A stretch of 27,556 nucleotides of DNA from Betaproteobacteria bacterium (GTDB lineage: Bacteria > Pseudomonadota > Gammaproteobacteria > Burkholderiales > SG8-39): NCBI GenBank assembly GCA_009693435.1, contig SHXF01000057.1:1-27556 (forward strand). Direction: 5' to 3'. The notes below the pieces were generated by a model that saw only the letters and a list, made by a program, of their open reading frames with translations, searched no databases and was not told where the DNA came from. The first letter of the stretch is position 1. Each line of letters opens with the position of its first letter. Of the stretch, positions 21,721 through 27,556 are shown piece by piece. Both the position numbers and the translations under genes were made by a program.

Positions 21721-21738
21721 GCGGGGCTTATGCCCCGC
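21721..21738 (-). promoter_or_regulatory. 5' leader hairpin of the DGPF-sigma operon
   Basis: GCGGGGC and GCCCCGC form a perfect 7-bp stem with a 4-base loop. If transcription starts at the promoter at 21748-21774, the hairpin lies almost at the 5' end of the mRNA and 10 bases before the ribosome site. It may protect or regulate the message. It could equally be one copy of a dispersed GC-rich repeat. Confidence 0.6.
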
Positions 21739-21747
21739 TACGACAAT

Positions 21748-21774
21748 GACGTTCGGGTTGGGGGGAAATCGACA
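21748..21774 (-). promoter_or_regulatory. Putative ECF42-dependent promoter
   Basis: On the minus strand TGTCGA (21774-21769) and CGTC (21751-21748) are spaced 17 bp. This is the -35/-10 pattern I remember for ECF42 factors. It lies 50 bp upstream of the DGPF start and suggests autoregulation by the downstream sigma factor. Confidence 0.65.
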
Positions 21775-21828
21775 GGGGGAGTCGAAATAAATTGTCGCAA
21801 ATAGGATGAAAATCGCCCGTGCCTAGTT

Positions 21829-22227
21829 TCACGACGCGGGTAAATCGTAACGAGCGATCTCGATTCCTCCGTCTTCCATCAGACCAATTTCCAGCGCCTG
21901 ATTGACAAGGTCCGCGACGCCAGCCAGTTCGGCGAGGGCGAGTTCAAACAACTCGGATTGCAACGCCAGATCCATGCCATCAAATGCATTGATGCATACG
22001 AGCCCGGCGTGTACCGCGTGTTTGCCATGCAGGCCGCGGTCACCGCTAAAGTCACGTGCATTGCAGGTAACGAACGTCCAGTCGCCGGCGATAATGAACC
22101 GGATCAGGTCCCAATCTTTCCACCCGGCTTTTCCGAGCCATACCACATGCGAAGATTCGCTATAGCCGCGGTCTACGGCGAGTTCTACCAGTGCCGGCTA
22201 CAGGCATTCGTCAATCAGGAAATTCAC
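21829..22227 (-). pseudogene. DUF5615 (VapC45-like) toxin with an amber codon at position 10
   Basis: The GTG at 22227 overlaps the antitoxin stop by 4 bp and starts MNFLIDECL, then TAG at 22200-22198. The frame continues without further stops as PALVELAVDRGYSESSHVVW, LGKAGWKDWDLIRFIIAG and TFVTCNARDFSG to 21829. Together it would be 132 residues, a full toxin with D6 and the later NARDF motif. As sequenced, only an internal start (GTG at 22146) could give a protein, lacking D6. A single-base change accounts for the stop, so inactivation seems recent. Readthrough or a sequencing error are alternatives. Confidence 0.8.
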
Positions 22228-22880
22228 CTCCCGCGCCGTTGAACGACGCGACGGCCCCTCAGTTTGGCTCCTGCTATCGTACCTGTCACGCCGGGAGGCC
22301 GTCCGCGCGCCGGGTGCGCGCGCGTCCACGCCAGAGCCGCATCGATCATGATTTGCTTGATGGAGGGGTAGGCATCACGCACGCGCTGGTGACTTTCGCC
22401 CGCTTCCAGTGCGGCGGCGACCTGGCGGACCGGCACGCGCGTTCCTTTAAACACCGGCTCGCCACCGAGTATTTCGCCATCGCGCACGACCATTTTCTCC
22501 GACATGGCCAGATGCCTGCGCGCTTCGATCACATCACGGACAAAACCTCCAAGCTCGACATGGATCACGCCATCGTCAAAGGTCAGTCGCTTCAAGTCAA
22601 CGCTCCCGCCGGACGCGGCCTCACTTTGCGCCAGAATGCGCTCACTCATGTCCGCCACGATACGGCGGCGGTATTCAGCGGTGAGCGTGGCTGCGGTCTG
22701 AAAATAAAAACGCGCCAGGGCGCACGCCGCGGCGGTAATCATGCGCACGCTGCCACCTGCGATCATCGAATCGGGCAAGATGCGTTCATCGATAACGCGG
22801 TCGATGTCGCGGCGCGAAAGTCCCGAGAGATAGGCGGCCTCGGCCAGATTCACCGTGGCAAGAATGGCACTCGCGTTCAT
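22224..22880 (-). CDS. VapB45-like antitoxin with N-terminal HTH and DUF433 domains
   Basis: This protein of 218 residues has an N-terminal MerR-like HTH (NLAEAAYLSGLSRRDIDRVI), a linking region with LARFYFQTAATLTAEYRRRI, and a C-terminal DUF433 domain (VVRDGEILGGEPVFKGTRVP, then VAAALEAGESHQRVRDAYPS). The same arrangement is found in mycobacterial VapB45 (Rv2018), encoded with a DUF5615-like VapC45. It should repress its own operon through the 10-bp palindrome just upstream. It is intact while its toxin is broken, as expected when decay starts in the toxin. The C-terminus is basic (KLRGRRVVQRRGR). Confidence 0.85.
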   Translation of the reverse strand: MNASAILATVNLAEAAYLSGLSRRDIDRVIDERILPDSMIAGGSVRMITAAACALARFYFQTAATLTAEYRRRIVADMSERILAQSEAASGGSVDLKRLTFDDGVIHVELGGFVRDVIEARRHLAMSEKMVVRDGEILGGEPVFKGTRVPVRQVAAALEAGESHQRVRDAYPSIKQIMIDAALAWTRAHPARGRPPGVTGTIAGAKLRGRRVVQRRGR

Positions 22881-22904
22881 CGCTTTCGCTCGTCGTTCAT
22901 ATTA

Positions 22905-22928
22905 ATCATTCCGATAATTCGGAATGAT
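22905..22928. promoter_or_regulatory. Operator palindrome of the VapB45-like module
   Basis: ATCATTCCGA (22905-22914) and TCGGAATGAT (22919-22928) are perfect 10-bp arms around TAAT, 25 bp upstream of the antitoxin start. This is the longest perfect operator I found here. Confidence 0.8.
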
Positions 22929-23118
22929 ATTACCATGCGGGGTGACGGGATGAGAAAACGAATACAGGCAGCCTGATTCGCCCCCAGCCGGAAGGTTGGC
23001 TGCAAGCGGGCAGTCCTGCTGCAAAATCATGTAAGTTCTCGCGCCTGTCCGGCTGGAACCCGCCCTTTTCCAGCCAGCGATCGATCTGATGCAGCCGATC
23101 CGAAATCCGAAGAACAAT
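22929..23118. other. Intergenic stretch without a recognised gene
   Basis: Minus-strand frames can be read, for instance one with LRISDRLHQIDRWLEKGGF, but I recognise no family and no start with a ribosome site. It may be a gene remnant. Confidence 0.35.
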
Positions 23119-23220
23119 ACCCCGTCACCGCGGGAGGAAAAGAAAACCCACGCCACAGCGGGGTCAAAAACAAACCCCCGCCGTAGCGGGACCAAAAACA
23201 AACCCCGCCGTGGCGGGGTC
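23119..23220 (-). terminator. Series of four terminator-like hairpin repeats
   Basis: Downstream of the lipocalin-like gene on the minus strand stand four related units of about 28 bp. Each is a GC-rich hairpin followed by a T-rich run. The strongest is at 23202-23219 (ACCCCGCC paired with GGCGGGGT) followed by TTTGTTTTTGG. The next is at 23177-23190 (CCCGC/GCGGG) followed by GGTTTGTTTTTG. Units three (23147-23164) and four (23119-23136) are more degraded. The first two fit Rho-independent terminators. Confidence 0.75.
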
Positions 23221-23257
23221 GTGAATCGCCGGACGATTAGCGTATGGCGGTCGCCGA

Positions 23258-23761
23258 TTACTTGACCTTCTTCCATTCGATATGCGGGCTGAACTTTCCG
23301 GCAGGCGAGGGAATGGGCGCCGAGACCTGCGACAGCGAGTCGCCTTTGATCGTTATGGTCGCCGTGCGCTCGATTCCCTCGAAATTCGGGAAGGTGGAGC
23401 GCTCGATTTTCCAGGTGATGGTCTTGTCGGCGTCATTCGTCGTATAGCTGCCGAAGTAGCCGATGGCCTGCCCGACCGGCGTACGCGGGCCGGTCTCGCT
23501 CTTGCCACGGCCCGCGGAAACGATCATGTAGGAAAACCGGCCGCTGCGATCGTACATCGCCGTCCCTTGCACACCGTCACCCCAGGGATTCTCCTTCTTG
23601 CCGCCCACGAATTCGTCGTACACCGACTGCAGCATCCAGCTGCCGACGATTTGCTGCTTGAGCGGCACGGTCTGTTGCTGGGCGATCGCGCCAGCGGAGA
23701 TGCAAAGACCCAGTACAACGGTGGCCAAGCCGGCCAGGACGGACTTCTTGATTGTGGTCAG
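23258..23761 (-). CDS. Secreted lipocalin-like domain protein
   Basis: The mature domain, LKQQIVGSWMLQSVYDEFVG, then AMYDRSGRFSYMIVSAGRG, then IGYFGSYTTNDADKTITWKI, is of the lipocalin-like type that is common and poorly characterised in proteobacteria. I place the start at a CTG at 23761, because AGGAGG lies exactly 7 bases upstream and the resulting N-terminus (TTIKKSVLAGLATVVLGLCI, then AIAQQQ) is a full signal peptide, giving 167 residues. The nearest conventional start, a TTG at 23728, would cut off the positive end of the signal and has no ribosome site. It likely acts in the periplasm and is followed by hairpin terminators. Confidence 0.75.
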   Translation of the reverse strand: MTTIKKSVLAGLATVVLGLCISAGAIAQQQTVPLKQQIVGSWMLQSVYDEFVGGKKENPWGDGVQGTAMYDRSGRFSYMIVSAGRGKSETGPRTPVGQAIGYFGSYTTNDADKTITWKIERSTFPNFEGIERTATITIKGDSLSQVSAPIPSPAGKFSPHIEWKKVK

Positions 23762-23774
23762 GAATTTTCCTCCT

Positions 23775-24134
23775 GAAACGGAAACAACAGGACGCGGTGA
23801 GCGCAGATGCGCCCTCCGTATTAGCGGGCCCGAAGCGGGCCGAAAGGTGGGTATTGTTGCTGGCGTGCGGGCCGATTGAGAATCGGCTTCGGCGATCAGG
23901 GTGACAGGTATGCGCCCGGAGCTTTGTTATATCTTCAAGATGCGCTTTCCCGACTGGCCGTATCTAATAGCGCACGCTGCTCCGGCCAATAATCTGAAAC
24001 AATTAATCGGGAAGATGCCGTGAGAACGCACTCCTTCAGGCAGATCGATTATCAAGAAGGATAATTGGCAGGTTGCGTTGCGAGACTCCGGCGAGAGGGT
24101 GGCGGCAGCGCGCAGCTTCAGTGCAGGAGGGTGC
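23775..24134. other. Long intergenic stretch with small hairpins
   Basis: There is no supported gene. GGCCCG/CGGGCC (23827-23841) and GCCGATT/AATCGGC (23871-23887) form hairpins without a T-run. I looked for a riboswitch ahead of the Bug gene and recognise none. Confidence 0.45.
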
Positions 24135-24263
24135 ATGGTACCCTTTGCGCAGAGGGTGTCAGAAGCGAATAGCCGGATGTCAGGCGCCGCATCCGCTGGA
24201 AGGTTCGTACGCGAATCCCGTCCGTCGGAGGGATTGCGAAATGCCGGACCTCCGGTTCGGTAA
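24135..24263 (+). other. Possible small upstream ORF before the Bug receptor
   Basis: An ATG with AGGAGG 4 bases upstream opens a 42-codon frame beginning MVPFAQRVSEANSRMSG and ends 31 bp before the Bug start. The ribosome site is strong but the protein has no recognised family. It may be a leader peptide or a chance frame. Confidence 0.35.
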
Positions 24264-24294
24264 GCGCGCGAAGCAAACGCAACGGGAGGAATCA

Positions 24295-25266
24295 ATGCAC
24301 ATCAGCCGTCGCAAGATGCTGGCGCTCCTCGCGATGGCGTCGTCATCCATGCCGAACCTGGCGCGGGCACAGGACAAGGACTGGCCTCGCCTGCGTCCGA
24401 TCCGTCTCCTGGTCGGCTTCCCGCCCGGCGGCAGCATCGATTCGCTGGCGCGCACGCTCGCCGAACGGCTGAGCCGGCGGCTTGAGCAATCCATCGTCGT
24501 CGAGAACCGCAGCGGCGCGGCGGGCATGCTTGCAGCCGAGGAAGCGGCGCGGCAAACGCCGGATGGCTATACGCTGCTGCTGATTCCGGGCGGTCCCTTG
24601 ATCCTCAATCCGGCGCTCGACATATTCGACGACAAGTCCTTCACGCAGATCATGCGATTGACCGATTCGCCAATACTGGTGGCGGTCAGCGCGAGTACGC
24701 CGTTCAAGACGCTCGGCCAGTTGATAGATGCAGCCAAGCTCGGTGCCGACCCGATTTCGTATGCCTCATCCGGTATAGGCAGCCTGCAGCATCTGCTGGG
24801 CGAGCTGATCGCGCGGGAAACCGGGGCGCGCTTCAGCCATATCCCGTATCGCGGCGGCGGCCAGGCCGTCTCCGATCTGGTGGCCGGGCACGTGCGACTG
24901 GGGATGCTGGGCATCGCGCCGTTGCTGCCCCACATACAGGCCGGGCGTGTCCGGGCTCTGGCTGTCAGCACTGCGGAGCGCGTTCCCTCCCTTCCAGACG
25001 TGCCCACGCTCAAGCAGGCCGGGGTTAATCTTGTCGCCACTTCCTGGACCGGCCTGGCCGGCCCGAAAAACATGCCGGCACCCATCGTCGACCGGCTCTT
25101 CCGGGAGTTGAGCCAGATCCTGAAGGAACCGGACGTACGTGCCAGGCTCGAACCGCTGGGCCTGACGCCCAGCCCGCTGGACGGCGCGGCGTACGTGGCA
25201 TTCACCCGCTCGGACCGCGATCTGCAGATGAACATCGTTCGCGAGCGGAACATAGCTTTGCAATAA
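24295..25266 (+). CDS. Bug/TctC-family tripartite tricarboxylate receptor
   Basis: The ATG at 24295 has GGGAGGA 4 bases upstream; the product has 323 residues. The signal peptide MHISRRKMLALLAMASSSMP ends LARAQ. The mature protein has the family marks RPIRLLVGFPPGGSIDSLAR, VENRSGAAGMLAAEEAAR, HIPYRGGGQAVSDLVAGHV and PSLPDVPTLKQAG. Bug receptors catch carboxylates and related anions in the periplasm for TctAB-type carriers, absent here, so it is an orphan as is common in Burkholderiales. The sulfatase that follows on the same strand points to a sulfated ligand or its product. The stop codon lies in a 12-bp tandem repeat. Confidence 0.95.
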   Translation: MHISRRKMLALLAMASSSMPNLARAQDKDWPRLRPIRLLVGFPPGGSIDSLARTLAERLSRRLEQSIVVENRSGAAGMLAAEEAARQTPDGYTLLLIPGGPLILNPALDIFDDKSFTQIMRLTDSPILVAVSASTPFKTLGQLIDAAKLGADPISYASSGIGSLQHLLGELIARETGARFSHIPYRGGGQAVSDLVAGHVRLGMLGIAPLLPHIQAGRVRALAVSTAERVPSLPDVPTLKQAGVNLVATSWTGLAGPKNMPAPIVDRLFRELSQILKEPDVRARLEPLGLTPSPLDGAAYVAFTRSDRDLQMNIVRERNIALQ

Positions 25267-25320
25267 CTGCGGCAATAACTGCGGCAATAACTGCGGCAAT
25301 AACTGCGGCAATAAATGCGG
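25261..25320 (+). repeat. 12-bp tandem repeat spanning the Bug stop codon
   Basis: CAATAACTGCGG occurs four times exactly (25261-25308) and once with one change (25309-25320), followed by degenerate half-units. The first unit contains the last codon and TAA of the Bug gene. The gap to the sulfatase start, up to 25399, holds nothing else. Confidence 0.95.
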
Positions 25321-25399
25321 GAGCAGATGCGGCCATGGATGCTTCTATGGATGCCGCAAGAGACGCACGAACTTTCGTCAACCCGTTCATGGTGAAGTG

Positions 25400-26722
25400 A
25401 TGACCAATATCGTACTCGTGCTTGCCGACAACCTGGGCTGGGGGGAACTGGGCTGCTACGGCGGCGGTTCGCTGCGGGGCGCGCCTACGCCCCGCCTCGA
25501 CAATTTAGCCGCGCAAGGACTGCTGCTGCAGAATTTCAATGTGGAAAGCGATTGCATCCCGACGCGCAGCGCGCTGATGACCGGCCGTCATCCCATCAGG
25601 ACCGGCGGCACGCAATCGCAACCGCCCGGCGTGCCGCACGGGCTGACCCGCTGGGAGATCCTGCTGCCCCAGTTGCTTGGCGAGCGCGGCTATGCCACGG
25701 CGCATTTCGGAAAATGGCACCTCGGCGACCTGCCGCAACGCCTGCCCAATGCGCGCGGCTTCGATGAATGGTATGGCATACCGCGGACCTCGCACGAGTC
25801 GCGCCATACTGGCTCCCCCGGGTTCGATCCTGCGGTGTCCAGCATTCCGCAGGTGATGCGGGGGCGCAGCGGTGAGCCATCGGAGCATGTCAAAGTCTAC
25901 GATCTGGAGGCGCGGCGCCGTATCGACTCGGAGCTGATCGAACTCTCCATCGACTTCCTGCGCCACCAGCAGGCGGCGCGCCGTCCGTTCTTCCTCTATG
26001 TCCCGCTTACCCAGCTGCATTTTCCGACTTTGCCGCACCCGGAGTTTTCCGGCCGCAGCGGCGTCGGCGATTTCGCGGACAGCATGATGGAAATGGATCA
26101 TCGCGTCGGCGTCCTGCTCGACGAACTCGACGCGCTGCATATGGTCGAGGACACGCTGTTCATCTTTGCCAGCGACAACGGGCCGGAGTTCCGTCTCCCG
26201 GACCGGGGCACGGCGGGCTATTGGGAAGGCACTTATCACACGGCGATGGAGGGCGGCCTTCGCGCCCCGTGCCTGTTGCGCTGGCCGGGAAGAATTCCGC
26301 CCGGCAGCGTCAGCAACGAGATGGTGCACGTCGTGGACCTGTTCGCCACCTTGGCAAGGACGGGCGGCGCTGTCGTGCCCGATGACCGGCCGATAGACGG
26401 CGTGGACCAGACGGACTTTCTGCTGCATCCGGGCGGCAAGTCCAGGCGCGAAGGCTTTCCTTTTTACATCAAGCAGGAATTGCGCGCGCTGAAGTGGCGC
26501 AACTGGAAGCTGCACCTGGTCTGGGAGCGCGAACCGAACGACGGACCGATCAAGCTCGAATCGCCGTACCTGTTCAATTTGCTGCAGGACCCGAAGGAAA
26601 TGCGCAACGTTCTGGTTGAACAGAGCTGGGTGATAGAACCGATGCTGAAAATGGCGCAGGATTTCCAGCACAGCCTGCGCACCCATCCGCCGATCGCGCC
26701 GGGCAGTCCCGATCCGTCGTAG
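25400..26722 (+). CDS. Sulfatase (arylsulfatase family), cytoplasmic type
   Basis: The start is the ATG at 25400 (a GTG one codon earlier is possible); the product has 440 residues. NIVLVLADNLGWGELGCYGG gives the first metal-binding aspartates, and the sulfatase signature is DCIPTRSALMTGRHPIRTGG, whose cysteine (CxPxR) becomes formylglycine. GYATAHFGKWHLGDLP is the second signature, and DTLFIFASDNGPEF the later metal site. There is no signal peptide, so it should act in the cytoplasm on an imported substrate. It hydrolyses sulfate esters. Its position right after a Bug receptor suggests a transport-and-cleavage pair. Full length and intact. Confidence 0.95.
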   Translation: MTNIVLVLADNLGWGELGCYGGGSLRGAPTPRLDNLAAQGLLLQNFNVESDCIPTRSALMTGRHPIRTGGTQSQPPGVPHGLTRWEILLPQLLGERGYATAHFGKWHLGDLPQRLPNARGFDEWYGIPRTSHESRHTGSPGFDPAVSSIPQVMRGRSGEPSEHVKVYDLEARRRIDSELIELSIDFLRHQQAARRPFFLYVPLTQLHFPTLPHPEFSGRSGVGDFADSMMEMDHRVGVLLDELDALHMVEDTLFIFASDNGPEFRLPDRGTAGYWEGTYHTAMEGGLRAPCLLRWPGRIPPGSVSNEMVHVVDLFATLARTGGAVVPDDRPIDGVDQTDFLLHPGGKSRREGFPFYIKQELRALKWRNWKLHLVWEREPNDGPIKLESPYLFNLLQDPKEMRNVLVEQSWVIEPMLKMAQDFQHSLRTHPPIAPGSPDPS

Positions 26723-26764
26723 CGGGCGAGCCAGTGCGCTTTGCGCAGCGAGTGACGACCTGAT

Positions 26765-26819
26765 CCGTTCGTCCTGTCGAAGGACGTCTGTCGAAGGACG
26801 GCCTCCGCCTCCCGAACGG
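26765..26819. repeat. Extragenic REP-like element with a 14-bp duplication
   Basis: CCGTTCG (26765-26771) and CGAACGG (26813-26819) enclose two copies of CTGTCGAAGGACG (26774 and 26788). It shares CCGTTCG and CTGTCGAAG with the element at 3915-3990. Confidence 0.65.
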
Positions 26820-26824
26820 TGAGC

Positions 26825-26838
26825 AGTCCAGTCGTACA
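26825..26838. repeat. Left 14-bp direct repeat flanking Phd/VapC
   Basis: AGTCCAGTCGTACA occurs here and again, exactly and in the same orientation, at 27519-27532. The Phd/VapC module lies between them. Confidence 0.7.
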
Positions 26839-26852
26839 TTCGCGTGGATGCC

Positions 26853-27230
26853 TCAAATGACTTCGACCAGGTCGGAGTAGCGGCGGAGGATTCCATCCGC
26901 GGTTACCAATTTCAACGGTTCAGACATGGCTTGCGCAATGAGCATGCGGTCGAAAGGGTCGCGGTGGTATTCCGGCAGACTGGCGGCCAGAGCGCTATGG
27001 GTGGCGGTGATCGGCAACTCGATGAATCCGCTCGACCCGATTCCGGCGACCAGATCGCCACTGCTGGCCTGCAATCTGCCTTGCCGGATTTTAATGCCGG
27101 CTTCCCAGATTGACGCTGCACTGATGAACACGACATCGGCAATTTCAATCCGGTTGAAAACGGACTTGTGCAGTTTGCGCGATGCAGCGAGGTACCAGAG
27201 GAAGATGTGGGTGTCGAGCAACAGCCGCAT
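26853..27230 (-). CDS. vapC: VapC toxin (PIN-domain ribonuclease)
   Basis: The product is 125 residues starting MRLLLDTHIFLWYLAASRKL, the form found in PIN toxins paired with Phd antitoxins, with D6 as the first acid. The glutamate of SAASIWEAGIKIRQG, the aspartates of EYHRDPFDRMLIAQAM and the aspartate of LVTADGIL follow. The ATG shares one base with the antitoxin stop. It is intact and the most complete of the VapC set in its motifs. Confidence 0.92.
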   Translation of the reverse strand: MRLLLDTHIFLWYLAASRKLHKSVFNRIEIADVVFISAASIWEAGIKIRQGRLQASSGDLVAGIGSSGFIELPITATHSALAASLPEYHRDPFDRMLIAQAMSEPLKLVTADGILRRYSDLVEVI

Positions 27231-27469
27231 CAGGCCTTCCCTTCAAAGGCATCCAGCAGGTCGTCCGGCAATGGTGCGTCGAAGTCCGCAGCGATCCTGA
27301 TTTTCCCTTTCAGGAAACCCGGTTTGCGTAGTGGTTTGGCGGGGTTGATGCGCGTCAATTTCGCCATCGGCTTCCCGGATTTTGCGATGACGATATCCTT
27401 TCCCTTGCCGACTTCCTCAACCAGCCTGGAAAGGTGGGTTTTTGCTTCGTGGATATTGACGGTGCGCAT
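27230..27469 (-). CDS. Phd/YefM-family antitoxin
   Basis: The ATG at 27469 starts MRTVNIHEAKTHLSRLVEEV, the usual Phd beginning, giving 79 residues; a TTG six codons earlier is in frame but less likely. KDIVIAKSGKPMAKLTRI is the second half of the DNA-binding fold. The tail GKIRIAADFDAPLPDDLLDAF is the typical toxin-binding end of antitoxins paired with this VapC group. Upstream, three TTAG steps (27507-27520) may be part of the operator. Confidence 0.92.
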   Translation of the reverse strand: MRTVNIHEAKTHLSRLVEEVGKGKDIVIAKSGKPMAKLTRINPAKPLRKPGFLKGKIRIAADFDAPLPDDLLDAFEGKA

Positions 27470-27518
27470 GTTGTTTTCGTACTCCAAAATTTCTACTCCA
27501 AGGTACTTAGTTTAGTTT

Positions 27519-27532
27519 AGTCCAGTCGTACA
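27519..27532. repeat. Right 14-bp direct repeat flanking Phd/VapC
   Basis: Exact second copy of AGTCCAGTCGTACA (first copy 26825-26838). It lies 50 bp upstream of the antitoxin start, just outside the probable promoter. Confidence 0.7.
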
Positions 27533-27556
27533 AGTGAGGCAACCGTTCCGGACGCA

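Noticed and set aside
23775..24294. Riboswitch ahead of the Bug receptor
   Set aside because: I found no conserved core of the glycine, TPP, FMN or cobalamin classes; only small hairpins are visible.
25505..26896. 463-codon minus-strand frame opposite the sulfatase
   Set aside because: It is antisense to a well-supported sulfatase, with no start signal or family.
938..27469. Chromosomal integron cassette array as the cause of TA density
   Set aside because: I see no attC-like repeats at regular intervals, no integron integrase, mixed orientations, and metabolic genes between modules.

Overview
The window is GC-rich and reads as chromosome of a betaproteobacterium, most likely Burkholderiales or a relative. 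The grounds are two Bug/TctC-type solute receptors (one broken), three ABC_sub_bind substrate-binding proteins with RAQQPGK-type signal-peptide junctions, a Bcr/CflA transporter, an ECF42-type sigma/DGPF pair, a cytoplasmic-type sulfatase and CCGTTCG...CTGTCGAAG extragenic repeats. I saw no rRNA, tRNA, CRISPR array, integrase or intact transposase. The taxonomic call is inference.

The dominant feature is toxin-antitoxin (TA) density. From left to right: a decayed VapC tail (530-646); DUF433/DUF5615 with a frameshifted toxin (938-1549); PrlF/YhaV (4063-4880); a PemK-like toxin and its antitoxin (5159-5844); Phd/VapC (5953-6626); AbrB-type VapB/VapC (11800-12435); RHH/VapC (13813-14429); MntA/HepT (15618-16497); a DUF433 relic (16583-16810); TumE/TumA (17923-18565); RHH/VapC (19080-19755); VapB45-like/DUF5615 with an amber codon in the toxin (21829-22880); and Phd/VapC (26853-27469). 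Many modules have a palindrome or direct repeat just upstream of the first gene, as expected for autoregulation, and most have overlapping or nearly touching genes.

The metabolic and transport genes between them are: a secreted BNR/sialidase-like protein (1571-2641); a membrane protein with LRV-like repeats (2898-3833); a Bcr/CflA efflux pump (6777-7970); a small two-gene unit whose first gene is interrupted (8223-8689); an amidohydrolase behind a gutted Bug receptor (8903-10161); a dihydroorotate-dehydrogenase-like flavoprotein with altered active-site motifs (10372-11418); a DGPF protein with an ECF42 sigma factor (20039-21698); a lipocalin-like secreted protein (23258-23761); and a Bug receptor followed by a sulfatase (24295-26722).

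From 12540 to 17784 there are three full ABC_sub_bind receptor paralogues, all on the minus strand, plus two fragments of further copies. Both fragments sit at the edge of a TA module, and HepT takes its last codons from one of them in another frame. The window is also rich in short tandem duplications with units of 11-16 bp, several overlapping a stop codon; one of them has shifted the frame of a toxin. A series of terminator-like hairpins follows the lipocalin gene. The overall picture is a module-rich region under active duplication, slippage and decay.
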